Below the pieces are notes generated by a model. That model did no database searches. It saw only the letters and a program-made list of their open reading frames with translations, and had not been told where the DNA came from. Below are positions 25,619-34,949 of a DNA stretch of 64,000 bases, piece after piece. Positions within the stretch are counted from its first letter, which is position 1, and each line of letters begins with the position of its first letter. The position numbers and the translations under genes are program-made. This DNA is from Flavobacterium psychrophilum (lineage in GTDB: Bacteria; Bacteroidota; Bacteroidia; Flavobacteriales; Flavobacteriaceae): contig CP012388.1 of assembly GCA_001708385.1 (NCBI GenBank), positions 2,108,001 to 2,172,000 of the forward strand, read 5' to 3'.

Positions 25619-27466
25619 CTACTCTACAGTAACCGACTTAGCAAGATTTCTTGGCTGGTCTACGTTACATTCCCTCAATACCGCAATGTGGTACGATAAT
25701 AACTGAAGTGGAATTGTAGTAAGCAACGGCGATAAAGCATCTGATGTAGCCGGTATCTCGATAACGTAGTCAGCTAAAGCTTTTACTTGTGTATCTCCTT
25801 TTGTTACAACAGCGATAATTTTTCCGCTTCTTGATTTAATCTCCTGTATATTACTTACAATCTTGTCATAATGCTCCTGTTGTGGCGCGATAATGAAAAC
25901 CGGCATGTGCTCATCGATAAGCGCAATAGGCCCGTGTTTCATTTCGGCAGCAGGATAGCCTTCTGCATGAATGTATGATATCTCTTTTAATTTAAGCGCA
26001 CCTTCTAAAGCCACAGGGAAGTTATAACCCCTGCCCAGGTAAAGCGCGTTTGGTGCATCTTTATAAACAGCTGCTATTTGCTGTGCAACATCGTTTGTTT
26101 CCAATGCTTCCTGTACTTTCTCCGGAATAAGCTCAAGCTCCTGCAGGTACCTGTGGAAATCTGAGTTATTCATTGTTCCTTTAGCCTTAGCCAAACGAAG
26201 TGCTATAAGTGTAAGCACGGTAATTTGTGTTGTGAATGCTTTTGTTGAAGCTACACCAATTTCCGGACCTGCGTGTGTGTAAGCACCTGCATGTGTTTCG
26301 CGCGAAATAGACGAACCTACTACGTTACAAACACCAAACACAAAAGCACCGTTTTCTTTAGCAAGTTTAATAGCTGCAAGAGTATCAGCAGTTTCACCCG
26401 ACTGCGATATAGCAATAACCACATCATTAGGTCGTATAATTGGGTTTCTGTACCTGAATTCGGATGCATATTCTACCTCTACAGGTATACGTGCAAATTC
26501 TTCAAATATATACTCTGCCACAAGGCCTGCATGCCATGAAGTACCACAAGCAATAATAAGTATCCTGTCGGCATTAATAAACTTCTGAAGGTTATCTTCT
26601 ATACCTGCCATTTTAATAAGCCCCTCGTTAGCATGTAGCCTTCCGCGGTACGTATCTTTAATAACACTTGGCTGCTCATAGATCTCTTTAAGCATAAAGT
26701 GGTCGTAACCGCCTTTTTCAATCTGCTCAAGGTTCATCTGTAGCTCCTGGATATAAGGATCTACCAATGAGTCATCTTTAATTTTTCTTATTTTAAGTGC
26801 TTTATCCAGCCTTATAATTGCCATTTCCTCATCTTCAAGATAAATAGCATTCGATGTATATTCAATAAACGGCGAAGCATCAGACGCAATGAAAAACTCG
26901 TCCTTACCTACACCTATAGCTAACGGGCTGCCTAAACGGGCAGCTACAATTTCGTTAGGTTTCTTTTTATCAAAAACAGCAATAGCATATGCCCCTACTA
27001 CCTGGTTAAGCGCTACCTGAACAGCTTTACCAAGTTTAAGGTTATCGTTTTTCTGAACTTCTTCTATAAGGTTAACAAGCACCTCTGTATCAGTATCCGA
27101 ATGAAAAACATACCCTCTTTTAATAAGTTCTTTTTTTAACGGCTCATAGTTTTCTATAATACCGTTATGAACTATTACAAGGTTACCCGAGTTAGAAACA
27201 TGCGGGTGAGAGTTTACGTCATTTGGCACACCATGTGTAGCCCAACGTGTATGACCTATACCAATAGCACCATTTAATGTTATCTCTTTTTCTGCCCTTG
27301 CTTCGAGGTCAGATACTTTTCCTTTAGTTTTAGAAAGCTTAAGGTCGGTGCCATCGTAAATAACCACACCGGCACTGTCATATCCTCTATATTCCAGTCT
27401 TCTAAGACCTTTAATAATTACGGGATACGCTTCTCTGTGACCTATATAACCTACAATTCCACACAT
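25619..27466 (-). CDS. glmS: Glutamine--fructose-6-phosphate aminotransferase (isomerizing)
   Basis: 615 residues, full length. Cys2 of MCGIVGYIG is the glutaminase nucleophile (glutaminase domain about 1-220). Two SIS isomerase domains follow (about 285-430 and 455-600), with SQSGETADTLAAI and the conserved tail DQPRNLAKSVTVE. It makes glucosamine-6-phosphate, the first committed step to UDP-GlcNAc for peptidoglycan and LPS. The start lies 8 bp after the DUF4270 gene stop, so they are cotranscribed. No glmS ribozyme is visible upstream. Confidence 0.99.
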   Translation of the reverse strand: MCGIVGYIGHREAYPVIIKGLRRLEYRGYDSAGVVIYDGTDLKLSKTKGKVSDLEARAEKEITLNGAIGIGHTRWATHGVPNDVNSHPHVSNSGNLVIVHNGIIENYEPLKKELIKRGYVFHSDTDTEVLVNLIEEVQKNDNLKLGKAVQVALNQVVGAYAIAVFDKKKPNEIVAARLGSPLAIGVGKDEFFIASDASPFIEYTSNAIYLEDEEMAIIRLDKALKIRKIKDDSLVDPYIQELQMNLEQIEKGGYDHFMLKEIYEQPSVIKDTYRGRLHANEGLIKMAGIEDNLQKFINADRILIIACGTSWHAGLVAEYIFEEFARIPVEVEYASEFRYRNPIIRPNDVVIAISQSGETADTLAAIKLAKENGAFVFGVCNVVGSSISRETHAGAYTHAGPEIGVASTKAFTTQITVLTLIALRLAKAKGTMNNSDFHRYLQELELIPEKVQEALETNDVAQQIAAVYKDAPNALYLGRGYNFPVALEGALKLKEISYIHAEGYPAAEMKHGPIALIDEHMPVFIIAPQQEHYDKIVSNIQEIKSRSGKIIAVVTKGDTQVKALADYVIEIPATSDALSPLLTTIPLQLLSYHIAVLRECNVDQPRNLAKSVTVE

Positions 27467-27474
27467 ATTTATAG

Positions 27475-29100
27475 TTAGTTTGGTTTAGTATAATAAATTT
27501 CTAATTTAAGACGCTTTTTCTCGTCTGCCGAATTACTTCCGTGAAGTACAGTTCCAAACGGATGTACTGCAGAAGAAGATGGAGTTCGTTTAACCTGTAT
27601 ATCACCCTCGCTAAATGGCTCTTTAATTAAGCCGCTCGAAATAACATTTATGTTTTCTGTAACCACGAGGCCAAGCTTAACATTTGTTGAATCTCCCCTT
27701 ACAACCCTGCTAATGTAGTTTGTAAGTCTGATTTTGTATTGTGTACCACGTTTAGTTGTAGCATCTAAAGCCAGTATACCGCCATGAATTGCTTTATTAT
27801 ACTTAGGAAACGATGTACTCGACGTCGCATCGGCATAATAATCAAATATCGGTTGGTTATTTTTTAAATCATATAAATATACCCTGAATGGCTCAATAGC
27901 TTTACTGCCATTTGCAGTTTTACCCATACCATCCTGAGAATCGTCGACGTTGAAAACAAGGTTAGCCTCGTTTATAAGCAGGTTTTTGTCTGCTTTTAAA
28001 GCATTTAGTGCCTCGTTATCTATATCTATAACAGCCATAGATCCCGCTCCTCCTTTTACATAAAGGCGTTCGTCTCCTTTTTCTGCATTAGTAGTAGCTA
28101 AAGCATCTGTAAACGTAGAGTTATACGTATTATCAAAGAAATTCACTCTGTTACCGGTAAGGTTAAACACCAATGTTTTAACTATTTTTTCTTTGTCTTT
28201 ATCGGCAACAACTGTTCCATCTGAATTTGTCTTAATTTGCCAGTCTGTATACTTAACAGTTACAGTACCTTCCTGAAACTTAGCCATAGCCATAACAGCA
28301 TCCGTTTTTTGCTCTACTTTAAAATAAAGACCCCTAAAATAATTTTTAAACACGTTATTATTTAAACGGTTAGCAGCATCTGTGTCAAATATTTTTTGCT
28401 TTATTACTGCTTTATCAAGGTTAAGAAAAATACCCGGAGCAAGGCGCTCAATTACTTTATCACTAGTCCCTTTTTTGTATCTGCGAACTATTTCTAAAGG
28501 ACTGAATTTAAAATTCTCATTTTCTGTAGCATCGCCATTGTTAAGAGCATTACCCACTTTACGCTCTTCCACCATAGTCCTGTCTCCTGAATAGTAACGC
28601 TGAACACCATCGGCAGCTGCAGGATCTGCATCACGAAGGTAATAGCCGTTTTCATATACCTGAAGTCTGAAAGACGCTTCTTTATTTCCGTATATTGAAT
28701 CCAGCTCATACTGGGTTGATGTCTCCCCGGAAGTTGTAGTCGTTCCTGTAGCTCTACTGTAATACGGCACATAAAGATAGACTGAATCTACCGTAGGTTC
28801 AAACAATGTTGGGTTTTGGTTATTTGTTGCAAACTCCATCTGGGTTACAAAATGCGATACTGTTTTACCAAAAACAGGATTATCATAAACCCCAAGCTGA
28901 TTTAAAGCAGCATTATTACTTTGTACAGAACCTAAAGCCCTGTCGTGAGCAACAACGGCAATTTCCTGCCTAAGAAGATCACTATGAATATCCTCATCGA
29001 TAATATCAGATTCTAACTGGTTAAAATCTTTATCGCATGATATAAAAAATACAACGCTTAACGCTAAAATTAGTTTTTTAAAAAATGAACTGTTCGTCAT
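27475..29100 (-). CDS. DUF4270 family lipoprotein
   Basis: 541 residues. Signal and lipobox VVFFISC (Cys about 22), then DKDFNQLESDII and a beta-rich body with the family motif YDNPVFGKTVSHFVTQ. It ends in an unusually typical LKLEIYYTKPN. DUF4270 is a Bacteroidota family of unknown function. Its position between a glycogen/starch synthase-like gene and glmS recurs in the phylum (from memory), hinting at envelope polysaccharide work. Confidence 0.85.
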   Translation of the reverse strand: MTNSSFFKKLILALSVVFFISCDKDFNQLESDIIDEDIHSDLLRQEIAVVAHDRALGSVQSNNAALNQLGVYDNPVFGKTVSHFVTQMEFATNNQNPTLFEPTVDSVYLYVPYYSRATGTTTTSGETSTQYELDSIYGNKEASFRLQVYENGYYLRDADPAAADGVQRYYSGDRTMVEERKVGNALNNGDATENENFKFSPLEIVRRYKKGTSDKVIERLAPGIFLNLDKAVIKQKIFDTDAANRLNNNVFKNYFRGLYFKVEQKTDAVMAMAKFQEGTVTVKYTDWQIKTNSDGTVVADKDKEKIVKTLVFNLTGNRVNFFDNTYNSTFTDALATTNAEKGDERLYVKGGAGSMAVIDIDNEALNALKADKNLLINEANLVFNVDDSQDGMGKTANGSKAIEPFRVYLYDLKNNQPIFDYYADATSSTSFPKYNKAIHGGILALDATTKRGTQYKIRLTNYISRVVRGDSTNVKLGLVVTENINVISSGLIKEPFSEGDIQVKRTPSSSAVHPFGTVLHGSNSADEKKRLKLEIYYTKPN

Positions 29101-29120
29101 TAGAATGTTTGTTAGATTTA

Positions 29121-29927
29121 CTATAAAACCTGATTTCTATAGAAATTAGTATACGCCTCTGCAAATTTATCTTTGCCAACAAATGGAAGGAAAGGTTTTC
29201 CTGAGGCCTCAACAAACTTAACCAACGAATCTGAAAGGTTATCTGAAGCAATGATAACAGCATCAGAATGTGCTATCGAAGCCTTCATTACATTCTCGTA
29301 ATTAGGCACTTCAAGCATTGCAACGTCATCTTTAGGCACATTATCAAACAATACCTTTTTAAGCATGTCTTTATCAAGTGTACCTTCAAATCCCTGATTG
29401 TATACAGAAGTAACTATTTTGGTGTCGGCAAACAATGCCTCATCTTTGTAATAGTGTTTCATGTAAACCGGCAGCATACCTGCAAGCCATCCATGAACGT
29501 GAATAATATCCGGAACCCAGTTAAGTTTCTTAACGGTTTCTACAACGCCCTTTGCAAAAAATATTGCTCTCTCATCATTATCCGGGTATAAAGTACCGTC
29601 TTCATCAGATAAAGTAGCTTTTCGCTTAAAGTATTCGTCGTTATCAATAAAGTATACCTGAATTCTTTCCTTTGGTATAGAAGCCACTTTTATAATAAGC
29701 GGCATATCCATGTCGTTAACCACCAAATTCATTCCTGATAAGCGTATTACCTCGTGAAGCTGATGCCTTCTTTCATTAATATTTCCGTATCGGGGCATAA
29801 AAATTCTTATCTGCCCACCCTGGTCATTAATCATTTTTGGCACATCGTACGACATTAAAGACACTTCATTCTCAGCCAAATAGGGCACTACTTCAGATGA
29901 TACATATAATATCCTCTTATCCTCCAT
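29121..29927 (-). CDS. Glycogen/starch synthase-like protein, N-terminal GT5 half only
   Basis: 268 residues from ATG 29927; a TTG two codons upstream is less likely. The sequence covers only the N-terminal Rossmann half of GT5 glycogen synthases: ILYVSSEVVPYLAENEVSLM, VPDIIHVHGWLAGMLPVY and a terminal region ASDNLSDSL. The usual Lys of the KTGGL motif near the N-terminus is replaced in AENEV. The C-terminal nucleotide-sugar domain (full enzymes are about 480 residues) is missing, and there is no second half downstream, where DUF4270 begins after 20 bp. It may be a non-catalytic or partner-dependent glycosyltransferase. It diverges from panC. Confidence 0.85.
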   Translation of the reverse strand: MEDKRILYVSSEVVPYLAENEVSLMSYDVPKMINDQGGQIRIFMPRYGNINERRHQLHEVIRLSGMNLVVNDMDMPLIIKVASIPKERIQVYFIDNDEYFKRKATLSDEDGTLYPDNDERAIFFAKGVVETVKKLNWVPDIIHVHGWLAGMLPVYMKHYYKDEALFADTKIVTSVYNQGFEGTLDKDMLKKVLFDNVPKDDVAMLEVPNYENVMKASIAHSDAVIIASDNLSDSLVKFVEASGKPFLPFVGKDKFAEAYTNFYRNQVL

Positions 29928-29965
29928 GTTCAAAACTTGTATTTAGTTGTTGGTGTAAAAACATG

Positions 29966-29973
29966 CAAAATTA
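29966..29973 (-). promoter_or_regulatory. -7 box of the GT5/DUF4270/glmS operon
   Basis: Minus-strand TAATTTTG fits TAnnTTTG. It gives a start near 29959, about 30 nt before ATG 29927. It overlaps the divergent panC promoter region. Confidence 0.45.
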
Positions 29974-29980
29974 AACAATT

Positions 29981-30012
29981 TTGCGCATTATGTAACTATT
30001 ATATTAATTTTG
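29981..30012 (+). promoter_or_regulatory. Promoter of panC-panD
   Basis: TTG (29981-29983), 21 bp, TAATTTTG (30005-30012). A transcription start near 30018 fits ATG 30036 and excludes the upstream frame extension to 29937. Confidence 0.65.
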
Positions 30013-30035
30013 CGGTGATATTTAATCCGAAATTG

Positions 30036-30881
30036 ATGCTCATTTTCAATAATAAAGCAGGTTTGACCTCGCTATTATCTACTTACGTAAGCCGCAAATC
30101 TTCAATAGGTTTCGTGCCTACAATGGGTGCACTGCACATTGGCCATCTTTCCCTGCTGGAAAAATCGGCACAGGAAAACGATGTTACTGTTATAAGCATT
30201 TTTGTTAATCCTACGCAGTTTAATAACCCCGAAGACCTCGAAAAATACCCTAGAACGCTTGATGCCGACGTAGAAAAGATAAAAACAGTAAGCGATAAGA
30301 TTATTGTTTTTGCCCCTTCGGTAGATGAAATGTATGATGGAAACACCGTATCCGGACACTTTTCATTCGATGGGCTGGAACACCAGATGGAAGGCAGCCA
30401 CCGTCCCGGCCATTTTGATGGCGTGGGTACAATCGTTAAAAAGCTTTTCGAAATTGTTACCCCTACCCGTGCCTACTTTGGTGAAAAAGATTTTCAGCAA
30501 TTGCAGATCGTAAAAAAGATGGTGGAAAAAGAAGCCATGCCTTTAGAGGTAGTAGGCTGTCCTATCAGTCGCGAAAAAAGCGGACTGGCAATGAGTTCAA
30601 GAAACCAGAGGCTGTCTGAAGATGACAAAACCAAAGCAGCCCTTGTTTATAAGATATTAAGTGAAGCTCGTGAAAAATTTGCTTCCGAAAGTATTGAAGA
30701 CGTAAAAAGCTATGTAAACAACGCCTTCAAAGCGCATCCTGAATTTGCTATGGACTATTTTGAGATAGCTGCAGAAGATAATCTTTTGCCCGCAGTTATT
30801 AAGGAAAACAAGAAATACAGGGCTTTTATTGCGGTTTTTTTAAGCAATGTTAGGTTAATTGACAATATTTCATTAAATTGA
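30036..30881 (+). CDS. panC: Pantothenate synthetase
   Basis: 281 residues from ATG 30036. The nucleotidyltransferase signature is clear: [16 protein letters not shown] (HIGH motif), [32 protein letters not shown] and the KMSKS-like [12 protein letters not shown]. It joins pantoate and beta-alanine using ATP to make vitamin B5. panD follows 13 bp later, giving the beta-alanine supply in the same operon. Confidence 0.98.
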   Translation: MLIFNNKAGLTSLLSTYVSRKSSIGFVPTMGALHIGHLSLLEKSAQENDVTVISIFVNPTQFNNPEDLEKYPRTLDADVEKIKTVSDKIIVFAPSVDEMYDGNTVSGHFSFDGLEHQMEGSHRPGHFDGVGTIVKKLFEIVTPTRAYFGEKDFQQLQIVKKMVEKEAMPLEVVGCPISREKSGLAMSSRNQRLSEDDKTKAALVYKILSEAREKFASESIEDVKSYVNNAFKAHPEFAMDYFEIAAEDNLLPAVIKENKKYRAFIAVFLSNVRLIDNISLN

Positions 30882-30894
30882 TTACCTTTGCGCC

Positions 30895-31245
30895 ATGCAA
30901 ATTGAAGTTGTAAAGTCCAAGATTCACCGTGTTACGGTGACTGGAGCTGATTTAAATTACATAGGTAGCATCACCATTGACGAAGTTTTAATGGAGGCTG
31001 CTAATATTATTGAAGGTGAAAAAGTAGCTATCGTGAACATTAATAATGGTGAACGATTAGAAACTTATGCTATTAAAGGAAACAGGAACAGCGGAGACAT
31101 TACACTTAATGGCCCTGCTGCCAGAAAAGTGCAAAAAGGCGACATCATTATCATTATATCGTACGGTATACTAGATTTTGAAGAAGCTAAGACTTTCAAG
31201 CCGTCACTTGTTTTTCCTAATGAACTAAACAATACTCTTACGTAG
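30895..31245 (+). CDS. panD: Aspartate 1-decarboxylase
   Basis: 116 residues. The self-cleavage site Gly24-Ser25 is visible in NYIGSITID; cleavage gives the pyruvoyl cofactor. [20 protein letters not shown] is the conserved C-terminal part. It makes beta-alanine from aspartate for PanC. It is cotranscribed with panC and with the flippase-like gene, whose start lies 2 bp after its stop. Confidence 0.98.
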   Translation: MQIEVVKSKIHRVTVTGADLNYIGSITIDEVLMEAANIIEGEKVAIVNINNGERLETYAIKGNRNSGDITLNGPAARKVQKGDIIIIISYGILDFEEAKTFKPSLVFPNELNNTLT

Positions 31246-31247
31246 GT

Positions 31248-32210
31248 TTGAACAAGAAATTAAGCAAAATTTTAAGTATAACACTCCCTCTAGCCGTGGG
31301 AGTTTTTTTAATTATATATACTTATAATCAGTTTACACCGGCACAGCTGGAAGAAATAAAAGGCTATTTTAAAAACGCCGACTATTTCTATATTTACCTT
31401 TCTTTATTTGTAGGCCTTACAGGTCATATTGCACGCGCATACCGCTGGAAGTACACCCTGGCACATATAGGATATACAAGTCCGTTTATGGTTAAATTCA
31501 GTGCCGTATGCATTACATACCTTATGAATATGACGGTGCCGCGTAGCGGAGAGGTGAGCCGGGCGCTTGTTTTAAAACGCTACAGCAATATTCCTTTTGA
31601 CAAAGCCTTTGGTACTATAATTAGTGAACGTGTGGTAGATCTTTTCCTGTTGCTGTTTTGCGTTGCCGGAACGGTTATTCTTCAGTTTGGCACCCTTAAA
31701 GATTACCTTAGTGAAAACATACCCTACCAAAACCTTATTATATACGGCATTTGCTGCGCTGTACTTATGGGAGGTGCTGTACTTTTTTACATGTACAGTA
31801 AAAACAAATGGCTTTTAAAACTGAAACAAAAAATATCCGGCCTTATGGAAGGTGTTTTAAGTGTGATTAAAATGCCTAACAAATGGCCGTTTCTACTACT
31901 ATCATTATATATATGGTTTAGCTATGTGCTAATGTTTTACATTACCATATTTGCATTGCCTCAAACAGCACAACTTAGTTTTGGCGTTGTATGTGTAGGT
32001 TTTGTTATAGGCAGCCTTGCCATAACTTTTAGCAATGGTGGTTTTGGAGTATACCCTGCCGCACTTGCCGGAGTGCTTGGCCTTTATGCCGTACCTAAAG
32101 CTGCAGGAACTGCCTTTGGATGGCTTACATGGGCATCGCAAACAGGTATGCTTGTGTTTTTAGGAGCACTGTCTTTTTTAATATTACCGTTACTCTACAA
32201 ACGTAAATAA
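31248..32210 (+). CDS. Lysylphosphatidylglycerol synthase TM-like (UPF0104) flippase-domain protein
   Basis: 320 residues with about eight TM helices. TTG start at 31248, right after the panD stop; no ATG stands near the N-terminus. Family motifs: ARAYRWKYTL, the polar NMTVPRSGEVSRALVLKRYS and ISERVVDLFLLL. Members include MprF flippase domains and AglD-like proteins that move lipid-linked molecules. No lysyl-transferase domain is attached. The substrate is unknown. The linkage panC-panD-flippase, divergent from GT5-DUF4270-glmS, is familiar in Bacteroidota. Confidence 0.85.
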   Translation: MNKKLSKILSITLPLAVGVFLIIYTYNQFTPAQLEEIKGYFKNADYFYIYLSLFVGLTGHIARAYRWKYTLAHIGYTSPFMVKFSAVCITYLMNMTVPRSGEVSRALVLKRYSNIPFDKAFGTIISERVVDLFLLLFCVAGTVILQFGTLKDYLSENIPYQNLIIYGICCAVLMGGAVLFYMYSKNKWLLKLKQKISGLMEGVLSVIKMPNKWPFLLLSLYIWFSYVLMFYITIFALPQTAQLSFGVVCVGFVIGSLAITFSNGGFGVYPAALAGVLGLYAVPKAAGTAFGWLTWASQTGMLVFLGALSFLILPLLYKRK

Positions 32211-32252
32211 TTGCTACCTTGCCTGGCGTTTCTATCAACTAACCGCTAAGCA

Positions 32253-33398
32253 ATGAAAAACAAAACCTTACTATTTTTATTACTTTTTACCACTTCGCTT
32301 TTTGCTCAAAAAAAGACTACCGAAGACATTCAGTCGCAAAAATTAAATGCTGTCAGGCAGATTACCATAGTAACACCGGCATCGTATGATGCTCCTGCCA
32401 ACAAGAATAAAAAATACCCTTTACTGGTTTTGCTTGATGGCGATTATCTTGTAGACCCTTTTGCCGGAACATTATCGTACACAGAATACTGGAACGACCT
32501 GCCCGAAGTTATTATTGTTGGTATTAATCAAAACAAAAATAACGAACGCAAGACCGACTGCCGTATTGATAAAGAAACCGGTCTACCTGACGAATTCGGA
32601 GAAAAATTCTTCGATTTTATGGTGACCGAACTACTGCCGCAAATAGAAAAAAAATACCGCGTTTCTCCGTTTAAAATGATTGCCGGACACGACCTTACTG
32701 CAGGTTACCTTAACTTCTTTTTGTATAAAGAAAATCCAATTTTTAGTGCATATATAGCGTTAAGCCCTGAACTTCCTAAAGAAATGGAAACAGACCTTGC
32801 TACACGACTTGGCGAGATTAAGACTCCTGTGTATTACTATCTGGCTACTGCCGATGGCGATGTGCCTAAAATGCAGAAAAAAGTAAAAACCCTTGACGAA
32901 AACATTAAAAAATTAAGCAACCCTACGCTTAAATATTATTTTGATGACATTAAAGGGGCGTCGCATTACTCACTGGTTACATATGCCATCCCTGATGCGC
33001 TGTACCACATATTTGCAGTATACCAGCCCATAACATCTACCGAATACCAAGAAAAGATAGTTACTCTTAAAAGCGGTTATGTAGATTACCTGAATAAAAA
33101 ATATGATGTTATTCAGAAAGATCTTGGGGTTAAAATTCCTGTAAGGCTAAATGATTTTAGGGCTATTGAAGCTGCCATACTTAAAAACGGTGCTTACGAA
33201 GAACTGAAAACATTATCTGACGTGGCTTCTAAAAACTACCCTAAAACAACTTTTGCAGAATATTACACCGGACTGTATTACGAGAAAACAGGCGATAATA
33301 AAAAAGCTATAAATGCTTATATGAAAGCCTATAGCCTCAGCGAAGTTGGTGAATATTCTAAAGATATGATGCTGGAAAAGGCCGATAATCTTAAGTAA
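32253..33398 (+). CDS. Esterase-D-like alpha/beta hydrolase fold protein with altered nucleophile
   Basis: 381 residues. Signal peptide (about 1-18, ending SLFAQ), then a PF00756-like fold: KYPLLVLLDGDYLVDPF, EVIIVGINQ, FFDFMVTELLPQIEKKYRV. The nucleophile elbow reads IAGHDLTAGY, where active relatives have a GHSxGG motif, so the serine is replaced by aspartate. A His candidate remains in GASHYSL. The last about 60 residues look like a TPR-type helical pair (TFAEYYTGLYYEKTGDNKKA). It is probably a non-catalytic or altered secreted esterase relative. Confidence 0.78.
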   Translation: MKNKTLLFLLLFTTSLFAQKKTTEDIQSQKLNAVRQITIVTPASYDAPANKNKKYPLLVLLDGDYLVDPFAGTLSYTEYWNDLPEVIIVGINQNKNNERKTDCRIDKETGLPDEFGEKFFDFMVTELLPQIEKKYRVSPFKMIAGHDLTAGYLNFFLYKENPIFSAYIALSPELPKEMETDLATRLGEIKTPVYYYLATADGDVPKMQKKVKTLDENIKKLSNPTLKYYFDDIKGASHYSLVTYAIPDALYHIFAVYQPITSTEYQEKIVTLKSGYVDYLNKKYDVIQKDLGVKIPVRLNDFRAIEAAILKNGAYEELKTLSDVASKNYPKTTFAEYYTGLYYEKTGDNKKAINAYMKAYSLSEVGEYSKDMMLEKADNLK

Positions 33399-33441
33399 AG
33401 CTGCCTGACTATAGAAATGCCGATATACCATTTAAACATAT

Positions 33442-33470
33442 GTAGAGACGTTGCTATGCAATGTCTCTAC
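33442..33470. repeat. Palindromic GTAGAGAC element
   Basis: GTAGAGACGTTGC and GCAATGTCTCTAC form a 13-bp stem (one G-T position) with loop TAT. There is no T-run, so it is not a terminator. GTAGAGAC palindromes of this type recur between genes in many flavobacteria and cyanobacteria (from memory). Confidence 0.7.
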
Positions 33471-33539
33471 TGGTAATAAGGGAAGCAATACGCATAAAAC
33501 AAAACAGCGTTTTTAACTTTAAAAATGAGTCCTTTTATC

Positions 33540-33547
33540 TATTTTTG
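33540..33547 (+). promoter_or_regulatory. -7 box of radA
   Basis: TATTTTTG fits TAnnTTTG and lies 27 bp before ATG 33575, which supports that start over the upstream frame opening. Confidence 0.45.
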
Positions 33548-33574
33548 AGGCTTATAACAGATTACACCCGTTAC

Positions 33575-34936
33575 ATGGCTAAACTTAAAACTTCCTTTTT
33601 TTGTCAAAATTGTGGCACCCAATACTCTAAGTGGCAGGGGCAGTGCAATGCATGCAAAGAATGGAATACCATTGTTGAAGAAGTTATACAAAAAGAAGAG
33701 AAGCAGGCGTGGAAACCCTCTAACGGAGAGGTTAAAAAAGCAGCACGCCCTTTAAAGATAAATGAGATTGATTCGGCTCAGGAAATACGTCTTAACACAG
33801 GCGATGCAGAACTGAACCGCGTTTTGGGTGGCGGCCTGGTACCGGGATCATTGACGCTTTTGGGCGGCGAACCGGGTATAGGTAAGAGTACACTTCTGTT
33901 GCAGATATCGCTTAAGCTGCCTTACCGCACATTATATGTATCCGGCGAGGAAAGCCAGAAGCAGATAAAAATGCGTGCCGAAAGGATTACACCTTCGGCA
34001 GACAATTGCTACATACTTACCGAAACAAAAACACAAAACATCTTTAAGCAGATAGAAGCCATAGAACCAGAAGTGGTTATTATCGACTCTATACAAACAC
34101 TGCATACCGATTATATAGAATCTACCGCTGGAAGCATATCGCAAATCCGCGAAACCACTGCCGAACTTATAAAATTTGCCAAAGAAAGCAATGTACCGGT
34201 AATACTTATTGGGCACATTACCAAAGACGGCAGTATTGCAGGACCTAAGATACTGGAGCACATGGTAGACACTGTACTTCAGTTTGAGGGCGACCGTAAT
34301 CACGTGTACCGTATACTACGATCGCTTAAAAACCGTTTTGGTTCTACTGCCGAATTGGGTATTTACGAGATGCTTGGCACCGGATTAAGAGAAGTTACTA
34401 ATCCGTCGGAAATATTAATTTCGCATAAAGAGGAAGAACTTAGTGGTACCGCGATTGCTACTACTATGGAAGGCATGCGCCCGCTAATGGTAGAAATACA
34501 GGCTTTGGTAAGTTCTGCTGTGTACGGAACTCCACAACGTTCTACAACCGGGTACAATGCCAAGAGGCTTAACATGATACTGGCAGTGCTGGAAAAACGT
34601 GCCGGTTTCAGGCTTGGCGCGAAAGACGTGTTTCTTAATGTTACGGGTGGCATAAATGTTGATGATCCTGCTATAGACCTGGCAGTTGTAGCGGCAATAT
34701 TATCCAGTAACGAAGACATTCCTATAAATAAAGATTTTTGTTTTGCGGGAGAAATTGGCCTTTCGGGAGAGATTCGCCCGATAAACAGGGTAGAACAACG
34801 CATACTGGAAGCAGAAAAGTTAGGATTTTCTACTATTTTTGTATCTAAGTACAATAAAATTTCATTAAAAAACACACTAATTGACATCAGGCTGGTGGCA
34901 AAGATTGAAGATGTAGCAGGCCACCTATTCGGTTAG
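33575..34936 (+). CDS. radA: DNA repair protein RadA (Sms)
   Basis: 453 residues from ATG 33575. Four-Cys zinc finger (Cys10, 13, 24 and 27), RecA-like core with Walker A GGEPGIGKST, the RadA-specific LKNRFGSTAE motif, and a C-terminal Lon-protease-like domain (GGINVDDPAIDLAVVAAILS). It drives branch migration and helicase activity at recombination intermediates. The upstream frame extension to 33461 begins inside the GTAGAGAC palindrome and is not coding. Confidence 0.97.
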   Translation: MAKLKTSFFCQNCGTQYSKWQGQCNACKEWNTIVEEVIQKEEKQAWKPSNGEVKKAARPLKINEIDSAQEIRLNTGDAELNRVLGGGLVPGSLTLLGGEPGIGKSTLLLQISLKLPYRTLYVSGEESQKQIKMRAERITPSADNCYILTETKTQNIFKQIEAIEPEVVIIDSIQTLHTDYIESTAGSISQIRETTAELIKFAKESNVPVILIGHITKDGSIAGPKILEHMVDTVLQFEGDRNHVYRILRSLKNRFGSTAELGIYEMLGTGLREVTNPSEILISHKEEELSGTAIATTMEGMRPLMVEIQALVSSAVYGTPQRSTTGYNAKRLNMILAVLEKRAGFRLGAKDVFLNVTGGINVDDPAIDLAVVAAILSSNEDIPINKDFCFAGEIGLSGEIRPINRVEQRILEAEKLGFSTIFVSKYNKISLKNTLIDIRLVAKIEDVAGHLFG

Positions 34937-34949
34937 ACAATTATATATA

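Noticed and set aside
27467..27480. glmS ribozyme
   Set aside because: Only 8 bp separate the upstream stop from the glmS ATG, and this ribozyme is typical of Firmicutes, so there is no room for one.
29937..30035. 33-residue N-terminal extension of PanC
   Set aside because: It spans the panC promoter (TTG at 29981, TAATTTTG at 30005). Normal PanC begins at 30036.
33461..33574. N-terminal extension of RadA
   Set aside because: It starts within the GTAGAGAC palindrome and contains a -7 box. The Cys-rich start at 33575 is the normal RadA N-terminus.
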